Assembly (NCBI GenBank): GCA_031273265.1
Contig: JAISSH010000134.1
Location: 1 to 32,897 of the forward strand
DNA from: Treponema sp.
GTDB taxonomy: Bacteria; Spirochaetota; Spirochaetia; Treponematales; Breznakiellaceae
Length of the DNA: 32,897 nt
Reading direction: 5' to 3'
Shown: positions 22,903 through 30,496 of the stretch, one piece after another
Numbering within the stretch: the first letter of the stretch is position 1
Layout of the letters: every line of letters starts with the position of its first letter
Made by a program: the position numbers and the translations under genes
The notes under the pieces: model-generated
What the model was told of the DNA's origin: nothing
What the model saw: only the letters and a program-made list of their open reading frames with translations
Databases searched by the model: none

Positions 22903-23720
22903 CTTGTTCTCCTTGTAGATTTTATAACCCTAAAAATATTATTTTGAAGATCCCGCGCCGCGGAACCTGTCAAACCCCAATTAAAAAGCGAAGAGCTTGC
23001 CTGAACCAGATGCGCCAGATTGCAGTTTCCCGCCCGCTCTCCGATACCGCCCGCCGTTACGTCGGCGTACAGACAGCCTGATTTTACAGATTCAAGCGTG
23101 TTTGCCACCGCCATGCCGAAATCGTTGTGGGCGTGTATGCCAAGCTCCGCCTTGCCGTCCAGTTTTGCGGAAAGCTCGTTTACCACTTCGCGGCAGCGGC
23201 TCGGCGATGCGACGCCTACGGTATCGGCAAGACGTATGCGCGTAATGCCGTAATCAAGCAGAATCTTGGCAACAGTCGCCATGAAATTTATATCCGAACG
23301 AAACGCGTCCTCAAACCCCACGGACAGAGGAACGCAGTTTTTATCGGCGATGTAAAGACATTCGCGCAGTTGGCTTATTACCCAGTCCTCGTCCTGACGA
23401 ATTTTTTCACGGATATGAATCTGCGAAACAGGTATGCTGACGTGTATGATGTCAGGACGAGTGTCAACCGCGTTTTCGATATCGGAGGGAACAAGACGCG
23501 ACCATACCGAAACAGCCGCGTTTTTCCGGTTTTCAATTATCTTGATAATTATTTCTTTTTCCTGTTTGGACACGGCTGGGATTCCGGCTTCAATTTGATG
23601 TACACCGCTGTAGTCCAAAATAGACGCGATTTTCATTTTTTGTTCGGCGGAAAAACAAATACCCGGACTCTGCTCTCCGTCGCGCAAAGTACTGTCTAAA
23701 AGAAACCTTTGTTGTTTCAT
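22899..23720 (-). CDS. nifV: Homocitrate synthase, catalytic-barrel subunit (split NifV)
   Basis: Condenses acetyl-CoA with 2-oxoglutarate to homocitrate, the organic ligand of FeMo-co. At 273 residues it holds only the TIM-barrel part of the usual roughly 380-residue NifV. The catalytic signatures are intact: LLDSTLRDGEQSPGICFS at the N-terminus, the EAGIPAVS segment, the metal-binding HAHNDFGMAVANT, and ADVTAGGIGERAGNCNL. The C-terminal lid and accessory domain is absent and is carried by the preceding gene, with which it overlaps by ATGA. This two-gene arrangement is known from Clostridium pasteurianum, whose homocitrate synthase is encoded by two nifV genes. Confidence 0.9.
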   Translation of the reverse strand: MKQQRFLLDSTLRDGEQSPGICFSAEQKMKIASILDYSGVHQIEAGIPAVSKQEKEIIIKIIENRKNAAVSVWSRLVPSDIENAVDTRPDIIHVSIPVSQIHIREKIRQDEDWVISQLRECLYIADKNCVPLSVGFEDAFRSDINFMATVAKILLDYGITRIRLADTVGVASPSRCREVVNELSAKLDGKAELGIHAHNDFGMAVANTLESVKSGCLYADVTAGGIGERAGNCNLAHLVQASSSLFNWGLTGSAARDLQNNIFRVIKSTRRTR

Positions 23721-24706
23721 TTAACGCGCTCCTTTGCTATATGCTCATTAATGAGCTTGACAAATTCCGCGTCGCTTACTTCGCCGCTTTTTTCCGCCGC
23801 TTTATTTTTGATCTGTTCAAGAATGAACGGAATGTGCTCCTGCTCGCATTTAATATCAAACTCGGAAAGTTTCACGCGAACTGACGCGGTTCCGCTGTGT
23901 TTGCCAAGCACGAACTTTCGCTTTTGCCCGACAATTTCAGGGGCAAACGGCTCGTAGCTTTTTGGCTGTTTAAGAATCCCGTCCACATGAATGCCCGACT
24001 CCACGCAGAATATCCGGCTGCCGATTATGGGTTTATTCAAATTAACATTTTTTTTTGTAAACTTATGAAACAGACGCGACATTACCGGGAAAAATGAATA
24101 AATTTTATTTTCATTTCGCAGACGGTTTTCCCTCAGGAACATCAGCACTTCCTCAGTCGGCGCAAAACCGCCTATGCCGCCAAAGGAAGTTACGACATTG
24201 TTTCCCGCGCCGCTTGTTATCCATTCCGCCGCCAGCGCGGTCGCGCAGTTGAAATGGTTTCTAGGACAAAACTCAAAGCGTTCGGCATCGCTCTTAAATG
24301 TTTTTTTCAGATACTCGAAAGCGCGCGTATAGTCGTCGCACATAAGATAATCCAGTCCCTGTACGCGCACATTCTCGTAATTGGCATAACGGGCGATTGT
24401 TTCCGAAGAAGCTTTTAGCGTATTGTCAAGAGAAATTTCGGCGCGAATTCTTTTGTCTATACCGTTAGGCGCATTACGGCAGACAAATTCTTTTATTTGC
24501 GGATATTTTTCAGCGTTGGCGGAATTTTCTATGCGAAGAATATATGAATATTCGGGCAGGGGCGACAGCAGTTTATACATTTTTTCGGAAAGCTCTATCG
24601 CTCCCGGATCCATTTTGATTAAAAACTGTAAAAAACGCACAAGGGCTGACTTTTCGCCTGCCCGGTCGTCAACACACGATAATGTCCTGTCCGTTATTCG
24701 AATCAA
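23717..24706 (-). CDS. nifV: Homocitrate synthase second subunit: degenerate barrel plus C-terminal domain (split NifV)
   Basis: A 329-residue partner of the catalytic subunit. The first roughly 220 residues align with a homocitrate synthase barrel but have lost catalytic motifs: DRTLSCVDD in place of D-x-TLRDGEQ, CPRNHFNCATA in place of HAHND-x-G, and FGGIGGFAPTEEVL in place of NGIGERAGN. The C-terminal part is well conserved: ESGIHVDGILKQPKSYEPFAPEIVGQKRKFVLGKHSGTASV, the lid region that completes the active site. The protein is therefore probably structural/lid-supplying in a hetero-oligomer. It starts at TTG 24706 with CAGGA five bases before, the frame beginning where the first barrel strand is expected. 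It is not a pseudogene, because it overlaps the next gene by a clean ATGA. Confidence 0.85.
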   Translation of the reverse strand: MIRITDRTLSCVDDRAGEKSALVRFLQFLIKMDPGAIELSEKMYKLLSPLPEYSYILRIENSANAEKYPQIKEFVCRNAPNGIDKRIRAEISLDNTLKASSETIARYANYENVRVQGLDYLMCDDYTRAFEYLKKTFKSDAERFEFCPRNHFNCATALAAEWITSGAGNNVVTSFGGIGGFAPTEEVLMFLRENRLRNENKIYSFFPVMSRLFHKFTKKNVNLNKPIIGSRIFCVESGIHVDGILKQPKSYEPFAPEIVGQKRKFVLGKHSGTASVRVKLSEFDIKCEQEHIPFILEQIKNKAAEKSGEVSDAEFVKLINEHIAKERVK

Positions 24707-24830
24707 GAAAGTCCTGCCTAGTTTTTGCGTGTATTATGAAATACGCCACCGCGAAAAACCATCCGGTGTTTGTTACTAGACAATCTGACGTTAAGTCCCT
24801 GTCTTCTACTTTCTGCTTAGGCGATACCAT
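24669..24830 (-). CDS. Possible 53-residue small protein bridging nifN-B and nifV
   Basis: A frame of 53 codons that starts with ATG at 24830, seven bases after a strong GGAGG, overlapping the nifN-B stop by 14 bases and the nifV TTG start by 38 bases. The product begins with a charged VSPKQKVEDRD segment, then has a hydrophobic GWFFAVAYFIIHAK segment. I recognise no family. It could be a real small membrane protein or a coupling cistron that delivers ribosomes to the weak TTG start. The overlap with both neighbours makes chance possible. Confidence 0.35.
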   Translation of the reverse strand: MVSPKQKVEDRDLTSDCLVTNTGWFFAVAYFIIHAKTRQDFLDSNNGQDIIVC

Positions 24831-27420
24831 ATACCGCCCTCCTTTCCTTTATTTCTCTTGCCGCCATGCTGACGGCTGTTTCTACTCTCTCGTAAGTAGT
24901 AATAACATAAATGCCGTTTTCTTGCAAGCGTCTTTCGGGGGTGGGACCGATCCTAAGCGCAAGCACCGCATCGCAGTCGGAAACGGCGCGTATAACTGAC
25001 GCCCATTTGTCCTCTTTGTCGCATGTTCCGTCGCAGTACTTGCTTACACTGCGGGTTTCCACAAAGCGCGTTTCCGTATCGTCGCTTTCGTAGATATAAA
25101 ACTTGTCCGCGTGTCCGAAGTGCAAATCCACAATCGCGCCGGTTTTGCTGGCAACGGCAAAACGCTTAAGTTTATCTTCAGTTTGATCCGTTTCAAGCGT
25201 TTTAGACGCTAAAACCGGCTCTGTAAATTCAATTGAAAGGTCATCGTCCAGCGTCCCCGCGGCGTCCGAACGGCATTGTCTGCAATGGGTCATCTGTTTG
25301 ACATGAGCGCCGCACTGTTCGCGGAGAGCCTCTATCTCTTTATTTGTCACGCGCTCCAAGCCTTCAAACGCCGAACCCTTGACAGGAATGTGCGGCATGA
25401 CATTTGTCATAAAAGCGCCAAGTTCAGATACTTTTTTCGTTACTTCAAAAACATGTCCGTCATTTACGCCTTTTAACACCACGCAGTTTACTTTGCAGAT
25501 CATTCCGGCATCGACAAGCATTTTTATTCCGGCAAGCTGGTTTGCCAAAAGAATTGCCGCTCCCTGTTCCCCTGTGTATGTCATTCCCATATAATTTACG
25601 TGATGATAAATTTTCGCGCCGACAGCCGGGTCAACAGCGTTAACCGTTACAGTTACATGACTTACACCTAACGCCTTCAACCGCGAAACATACTGCGGAA
25701 GCAAAAGCCCGTTAGTAGCAATGCAGAAAGTAACGTCAGGGTCGAAATCCCGAATCAGGCGGAAGGTTTCGCTTGTATTTTCAAAATTCGCAAGCGCGTC
25801 TCCGGGACCGGCGATTCCGGCGACGGTAAGGTTAGGCATTGTTTCTTTTAAGTTTTTGTAACGTTCCAAAGCTTCGTCAGGCGATAAAATTTTTGACGCT
25901 ACTCCGGGACGGCTTTCGTTCATGCAGTCGTAATTGCGAAGGCAGTAGTTGCACTGAATGTTACATTCCGCGGCGACAGGCAGATGAACTCTCGCGTTCT
26001 TGCAGGCGTGCTCTCCGAAACAGGGGTGGGTTGCTGTTTTGTCTTTCTCCTGCCCATCGAAAAATTTGTCGTACAGTTCGCCGCGAAAAGTTGTTTCGGT
26101 TTTATCGATCATCGCGTTTGCAATCATATCCAGTAAATTGAGGGTACCGTCAAAACCGAACATACGCACACGCTGTCCGCCGACATGGTCGTGTATCGGG
26201 AAGGCGCACCGTATCAGCGGAATGTTCAGTTTGCGGGCAATGCGCCTGCCATCCGAGCTTCCAATCAGCAGGTTCGCTTTTCTTTCAACGCAGGACTTTT
26301 CTATCTCTGCAAAGTCGCTGTCGTCAAGTACCATCATTCCTTCGTCAAAGTGAAATTCTGCGCAGTTTTCAACTTCACTTGAAAGCGTTTCGCGTAACTT
26401 TTCAGAAACCGAACCTGTAGCCGCAACGACAGGAAGAATTCCGTTCTCACAGCACAACCTGACCATCGCTGCCGTAAAATCAGGCTCTCCAAAAACAGCC
26501 GCACGCGCCTCTGCACAGTGTTTGTGGGAGTCGACCATCGCGTCAAGATAGCGACCCCGCGCTTTTTTTGTTTTTCCGGTTATAACATCGCCATCGTCTA
26601 TCAGCACATCGATCAATTTATCCATGCCGCGAAGTCCTATAGGCAGAGGCAGTTTGACAGAGGGCACGCCGTATGCGCTCCTTAAAAATTCAGCGGGTGA
26701 GTTTTTCTCATCGGTAAACTCGGAAAACTCAATCGTGAATTTTGCCCCTGCCATCGCCGCTATGTCCGAAATCGCGGTTCCGCCCGTTTTCAGTCTCCTG
26801 TACTTTTTTTCTGTCGCACCGTCCAGATTTTCCGAAAGATCCGGAAACATAATAAATGTTATATCCATTTCCTCAAAAAAATGTTTAAGCCAGCGGGTGT
26901 CCGCCGGGCTTATCTGAGGCGTGATAATATTTATCTTGCCGTTGCGTGTTGTGTCAGGTTCCGTCTGTTCCAGAATAGCGCGTAACGCGGCGAACCAGCC
27001 TTCGTTCTGCGTTCCGCCGTATCCGGGAGAGGCGATATTGATAATTTTCACATTAAGTCCCGGATTTTGCGCGTAAAACTTTTTTACAATAGCGTTCACA
27101 TCTTCGCCGATAGTCTCAGCGAGACAGGTGGTGCATACTCCAATCACTTCCGGCGCGTATAAATCGATCATGTTGCGAAGACCTCTTAATAAATTCGCCT
27201 CTCCGCCAAAGACCGTCCCCTCTTCGGTTAACGATGACGAAGCAATGTCAACAGGTTCGTTGTAGTGAGTCGCCATGTGCCTGCGGATATAAGTCGCGCA
27301 CCCTTGAGAGCCATGCAGGATAGACATACTGGACTTTATGCCGCATAACGCGCTGACCGCTCCCATAGGCATACACATCTTGCATGGGTTTACATTGAGG
27401 CTGACCAAATTGCCGATCAT
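24817..27420 (-). CDS. nifN-nifB: NifN-NifB fusion protein (FeMo-co scaffold and NifB-co radical SAM synthase)
   Basis: An 867-residue bifunctional FeMo-co biosynthesis protein. Residues 1-445 are NifN-like (NPCKMCMPMG, HGSQGCATYIRRH, TTCLAETIGEDV), the partner of NifE in the scaffold. After a short linker, from about 464, comes NifB: CFGEHACKNARVHLPVAAECN with the radical SAM triad C486-x3-C490-x2-C493, GIAGPGDALAN as the SAM-binding GGE-like motif, and VKGSAFEGLERV. From about 745 to the end is a NifX/NafY-like domain (GAIVDLHFGHADKFYIYES). NifN-B fusions are known in Clostridium pasteurianum. It overlaps nifE by ATGA. The fusion may channel NifB-co directly to the NifEN scaffold. Confidence 0.95.
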   Translation of the reverse strand: MIGNLVSLNVNPCKMCMPMGAVSALCGIKSSMSILHGSQGCATYIRRHMATHYNEPVDIASSSLTEEGTVFGGEANLLRGLRNMIDLYAPEVIGVCTTCLAETIGEDVNAIVKKFYAQNPGLNVKIINIASPGYGGTQNEGWFAALRAILEQTEPDTTRNGKINIITPQISPADTRWLKHFFEEMDITFIMFPDLSENLDGATEKKYRRLKTGGTAISDIAAMAGAKFTIEFSEFTDEKNSPAEFLRSAYGVPSVKLPLPIGLRGMDKLIDVLIDDGDVITGKTKKARGRYLDAMVDSHKHCAEARAAVFGEPDFTAAMVRLCCENGILPVVAATGSVSEKLRETLSSEVENCAEFHFDEGMMVLDDSDFAEIEKSCVERKANLLIGSSDGRRIARKLNIPLIRCAFPIHDHVGGQRVRMFGFDGTLNLLDMIANAMIDKTETTFRGELYDKFFDGQEKDKTATHPCFGEHACKNARVHLPVAAECNIQCNYCLRNYDCMNESRPGVASKILSPDEALERYKNLKETMPNLTVAGIAGPGDALANFENTSETFRLIRDFDPDVTFCIATNGLLLPQYVSRLKALGVSHVTVTVNAVDPAVGAKIYHHVNYMGMTYTGEQGAAILLANQLAGIKMLVDAGMICKVNCVVLKGVNDGHVFEVTKKVSELGAFMTNVMPHIPVKGSAFEGLERVTNKEIEALREQCGAHVKQMTHCRQCRSDAAGTLDDDLSIEFTEPVLASKTLETDQTEDKLKRFAVASKTGAIVDLHFGHADKFYIYESDDTETRFVETRSVSKYCDGTCDKEDKWASVIRAVSDCDAVLALRIGPTPERRLQENGIYVITTYERVETAVSMAAREIKERRAVYGIA

Positions 27421-28778
27421 AGCGAGTACCCTTTAACATATTTCCAAACAGGGCTGTTAATCGAACTGTGAATCTCTTTTACAAAATTTTCTATTCCCTC
27501 AAATCCGGCGAGAGGGTGTTTGCGCTCGTGGTTGTGATCGCAGAACGCCATGCCGAGTTTGTAAGCCAGCGGACGCTCTTTCACGCCGCCAACGAGTATG
27601 TCCGCGTTTTTTTCAGTCATGAAACGTTCAAGCTCGGCGGGATTCGCGTCGTCAAGAATCACCGCGTTACCGTCTACCAGTGTGCCTATTGTTTCATATT
27701 CGTCTTTCTTTCCGGTTTGCGTACCGACAACGACAGTTTCCATACCCAGTTCGTTGAATTGGCGGATAAGAGAAATCGCCTTGAAACCGCCGCCGACAAA
27801 GATTGCCGCTTTCTTGCCCTGCAAGCGCGGTTTATATTTTTCGATAACGGGCATTATCTTCGCCGTTTTTTCAGCCGCGAAACGCCGCGCGTTATTCAAA
27901 ATGTCATCTCTGCCGGTCGCTTCCGCCACGCGCAGAAGCGAGGCTGTGGTGTCCTCAATGCCGAAAAAACTCACTCTTACTGAAGGGATTCCCAATTCCG
28001 ATTCCATGCGCTGGGCGAGATACGCGGACGAGCCGGCGCACTGCACGATGTTAAGCGAAGCGGACGGCGCTTGAATCAATTTTTCATAAGAGGAATCGCC
28101 TGTTATCGTGGAAATAACTGGGATACCGATTTGTTCAAGATAGCCTTTGATGATCCACATTTCTCCGGCGAGGTTATAGTCGCCCAAAATATTTATGCCA
28201 AAACGTTTTTCTTGATTCGCGTGAGGAAGAATCAATGTCATGAGCGCGTCACACGCGAGTTTATAACCTTGCGTCTTTGTTCCCGAGAAACCCGGAGCTT
28301 TAACTGGTATCACGCGAATTGCGTACTTCGCTTCTGCGGCGCGGCACACTGCCTCAATGTCGTCGCCGATTACGCCGACTATGCAGGTGGCGAAAACAAA
28401 AATCAGTCTTGGCGCGGGACTTGCTTTTTCCATTAGCTCGTCAATCGCGGCGGTAAGTTTTTTCGCGCCGCCAAAAACGATGTCCGTCTCGCGCAAATCG
28501 GTTGAAAAACTGTTGCGGAACATTTCCGCCCCGGAAGTAAGACTGCCGCGTATGTCCCATGTGTAGCTCGCGCACCCGATTGGTCCGTGAACGATGTGGT
28601 ATGCGTCCGTAATAGGATTAAGCACAACCCTCGCGCCGCAGTAAACGCAGGCGCGCTGACTCACCGCGCCTGAAACGCTTTCCCGTTCGCACGAAATATC
28701 GGCGGCTATAACCCGCCTTCCTCTTTCGCGCCTGTCGGAAATTGACGCTTCGCGTTCTTTTAATATACTGGTGTTCAT
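27417..28778 (-). CDS. nifE: Nitrogenase cofactor scaffold protein NifE
   Basis: Forms the NifEN scaffold on which the FeMo-co precursor matures. It has 453 residues, in the normal range. Cluster-ligand regions typical of NifD/NifE are present: RACVYCGARVVLNPITDAYHIVHGPIGC (about 42-69) and FVFATCIVGVIGDDIEAV near 130. The motif IVQCAGSSAYLAQRM occupies the place where NifD has its FeMo-co cysteine segment, and the CDHNHER region lies near the C-terminus. It starts 17 bases after the ferredoxin gene with a weak ribosome binding site and is coupled to nifN-B by an overlapping ATGA. Confidence 0.94.
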   Translation of the reverse strand: MNTSILKEREASISDRRERGRRVIAADISCERESVSGAVSQRACVYCGARVVLNPITDAYHIVHGPIGCASYTWDIRGSLTSGAEMFRNSFSTDLRETDIVFGGAKKLTAAIDELMEKASPAPRLIFVFATCIVGVIGDDIEAVCRAAEAKYAIRVIPVKAPGFSGTKTQGYKLACDALMTLILPHANQEKRFGINILGDYNLAGEMWIIKGYLEQIGIPVISTITGDSSYEKLIQAPSASLNIVQCAGSSAYLAQRMESELGIPSVRVSFFGIEDTTASLLRVAEATGRDDILNNARRFAAEKTAKIMPVIEKYKPRLQGKKAAIFVGGGFKAISLIRQFNELGMETVVVGTQTGKKDEYETIGTLVDGNAVILDDANPAELERFMTEKNADILVGGVKERPLAYKLGMAFCDHNHERKHPLAGFEGIENFVKEIHSSINSPVWKYVKGYSL

Positions 28779-28795
28779 CTTATAGAACGATCTCT

Positions 28796-29116
28796 CTATA
28801 TTCGGTACTTTTCTACCGGAGTCCCGCCCTCTAAATGCTGTTCACAAATTTCCTCAACGGCGTCTTCGTCAAGTTTTCCGTACCAGACTCCGCCGGGAGC
28901 CGCAGAGCCGTAGATTACCGCGCAGGGACCGTCTTTGCACATGCTGAAACAGCTTGTGTATGTCACCAAACAGTCTGAACCTAATCCCCTGTCGTCAATT
29001 TCCTGAATAAATTTCTGCAGGACTTCCTGTCCGCCTTTCTTGAAACAAAAGCCGGTAGGCTCTCCTTTAACTTTACACGCCGTGCAAACAAAAACGTGAT
29101 ACTTAACCGAAATCAT
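28796..29116 (-). CDS. Thioredoxin-like 2Fe-2S ferredoxin
   Basis: A 106-residue [2Fe-2S] ferredoxin of the family typified by the Clostridium pasteurianum 2Fe-2S ferredoxin, which is known to interact with the MoFe protein. The sequence matches it closely in pattern: YHVFVCTACKVKGEPTGFCFKK, TYTSCFSMCKDGP and GVWYGKLDEDAVEEICEQHLEGG. Cysteine ligand candidates are C11 and C14 near the N-terminus, C24, and the CFSMC pair near 56-60. It lies between nifK and nifE with good ribosome binding sites (AAAGGAGG), so it is probably a nitrogenase-specific electron carrier or accessory. Confidence 0.92.
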   Translation of the reverse strand: MISVKYHVFVCTACKVKGEPTGFCFKKGGQEVLQKFIQEIDDRGLGSDCLVTYTSCFSMCKDGPCAVIYGSAAPGGVWYGKLDEDAVEEICEQHLEGGTPVEKYRI

Positions 29117-29128
29117 TGTTGTCCTCCT

Positions 29129-30496
29129 TTATAAGACAAGTTCAAAATCTTCGTCTTTGACATCTCTGTCGAATCTATCAAGCAGAGTGTTGACGATTCT
29201 TTCCGCCATTCTAATACCGCCGGCATAACCGACAATAGGCAGAATAGTACCGGCATAACGGTCGATCACCGGAAATCCGGCGCGGACAAAAGGTATATCC
29301 TCCGCGCGCGCGATTTGCTTTCCGTAAGACGAACCGATCAGCAGATCCACAGGCTCATTTTTGATCCACTGATGAAGTTTGAATAAATCGGTTCCGGCTT
29401 TAACGGTGCATTGATCGGCTACATTGTACTTTTCAAACAGCGCCCTTACGCTGTCCGCGAAAGCTTCTTTCGGCGTTCCCGAAATAACATATTTCGGAAT
29501 CATGCTCATTTCCAGCGCGAGTGATGTAAGTCCCAATACCACGTCAGGGTCGCCGAAAATCGCGACTTTCTTTTTGTAGGTATACTGATGAGAGTCGATC
29601 AAAAGATCGACAAGCTGTCCGCGTTCAGTTTCAATTTCACTTGGAACTTCCATCTTTGATTGATTTCGCAGAGCCATAATAAATTGATCGGTAAAATCAA
29701 TTCCAACCGGCAGAGGCAGCATGGTAAAGGGAACTTTCCATTTTTTCCTGAGCAGTTCCGCAGGCTCTGTGCTGACGATCTCTCCAAGGGCGATAAGCCC
29801 TTCGCTGTCGCCAAGTCCCTTTATTTCCGCAACCGTAGTGCCGCCGTCTGGATACATTTTATAATGACCTGTCATCGGCGTGTCCATAACTCCGCTTTGA
29901 TCGGGAAAAAATGTCGCCGGAACGTTCATAAGCTTGGTAAGCCGTTTAAGCTCACGGATGTCGGCAGGGTTTACCCAACCGGGGAAAATCGCGGTCTTGC
30001 CGTTAGGCGTTCCGGTTTTCTGGGTAAGGCAGTTCATAAAACCCAGCATCATATTGAAGAAACCGTAAATGTGAGAGCCAACGTATGACGGAGTACTGCT
30101 GTAAACAACCTGCTTGCCTTCCGGGATCGCTATTTCCGCAATGTACGAATAAAGATCGTCTCCGATTGTTTCAGAAAGACAGGTTGAATGAATGGCGATG
30201 ATTTCGGGGTTGTACATTTCAAAAATGTTTTTGACGGCGGTAGTAACGTTGCTTCTGCCGCCGAATACCGACGCGCCTTCCGTAAACGACGATGATGACG
30301 CCAGCGCGATTTCCTTGAAGTGGCGCGAGAGAAGCATACGGTGATAGGAAGCGCAGCCCTGAGAGCCGTGGCTGTGCGGCATACAGTTATTTACGCCTAA
30401 CGCGGCGTACATCGCGCCGACAGGCTGACACGCCTTACAGGGATTGATGTTAAGCGCGGTTCTTTCTTTTACTTCCTTAGGTGTCATGTCAAGCAT
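29129..30496 (-). CDS. nifK: Nitrogenase MoFe protein beta chain NifK
   Basis: Beta subunit of the MoFe protein, sharing the P-cluster with NifD. At 455 residues it has the short N-terminus of cluster III/clostridial NifK, lacking the roughly 50-residue extension of Azotobacter. P-cluster cysteines are visible at about C23 (KACQP), C48 (HGSQGC) and C106 (STCLSETIGDD). SSTPSYVGSHIYG carries the conserved serine region. The stop of nifD and its ATG share one base (TAATG), giving tight coupling for equimolar subunits. Confidence 0.97.
   Translation of the reverse strand: MLDMTPKEVKERTALNINPCKACQPVGAMYAALGVNNCMPHSHGSQGCASYHRMLLSRHFKEIALASSSSFTEGASVFGGRSNVTTAVKNIFEMYNPEIIAIHSTCLSETIGDDLYSYIAEIAIPEGKQVVYSSTPSYVGSHIYGFFNMMLGFMNCLTQKTGTPNGKTAIFPGWVNPADIRELKRLTKLMNVPATFFPDQSGVMDTPMTGHYKMYPDGGTTVAEIKGLGDSEGLIALGEIVSTEPAELLRKKWKVPFTMLPLPVGIDFTDQFIMALRNQSKMEVPSEIETERGQLVDLLIDSHQYTYKKKVAIFGDPDVVLGLTSLALEMSMIPKYVISGTPKEAFADSVRALFEKYNVADQCTVKAGTDLFKLHQWIKNEPVDLLIGSSYGKQIARAEDIPFVRAGFPVIDRYAGTILPIVGYAGGIRMAERIVNTLLDRFDRDVKDEDFELVL

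Noticed and set aside
22899-24706. nifV broken by a frameshift into two pieces
   Set aside because: The two genes both contain barrel sequence (one degenerate), overlap by a clean ATGA, and match the two-gene arrangement known in Clostridium pasteurianum.
24707-24816. Transcription terminator between nifN-B and nifV
   Set aside because: No stable hairpin with U-run was seen; the gap is better explained by the small overlapping frame.
27468-28074. Overlapping plus-strand frames opposite nifE
   Set aside because: Antisense shadows of NifE with no protein-like features.
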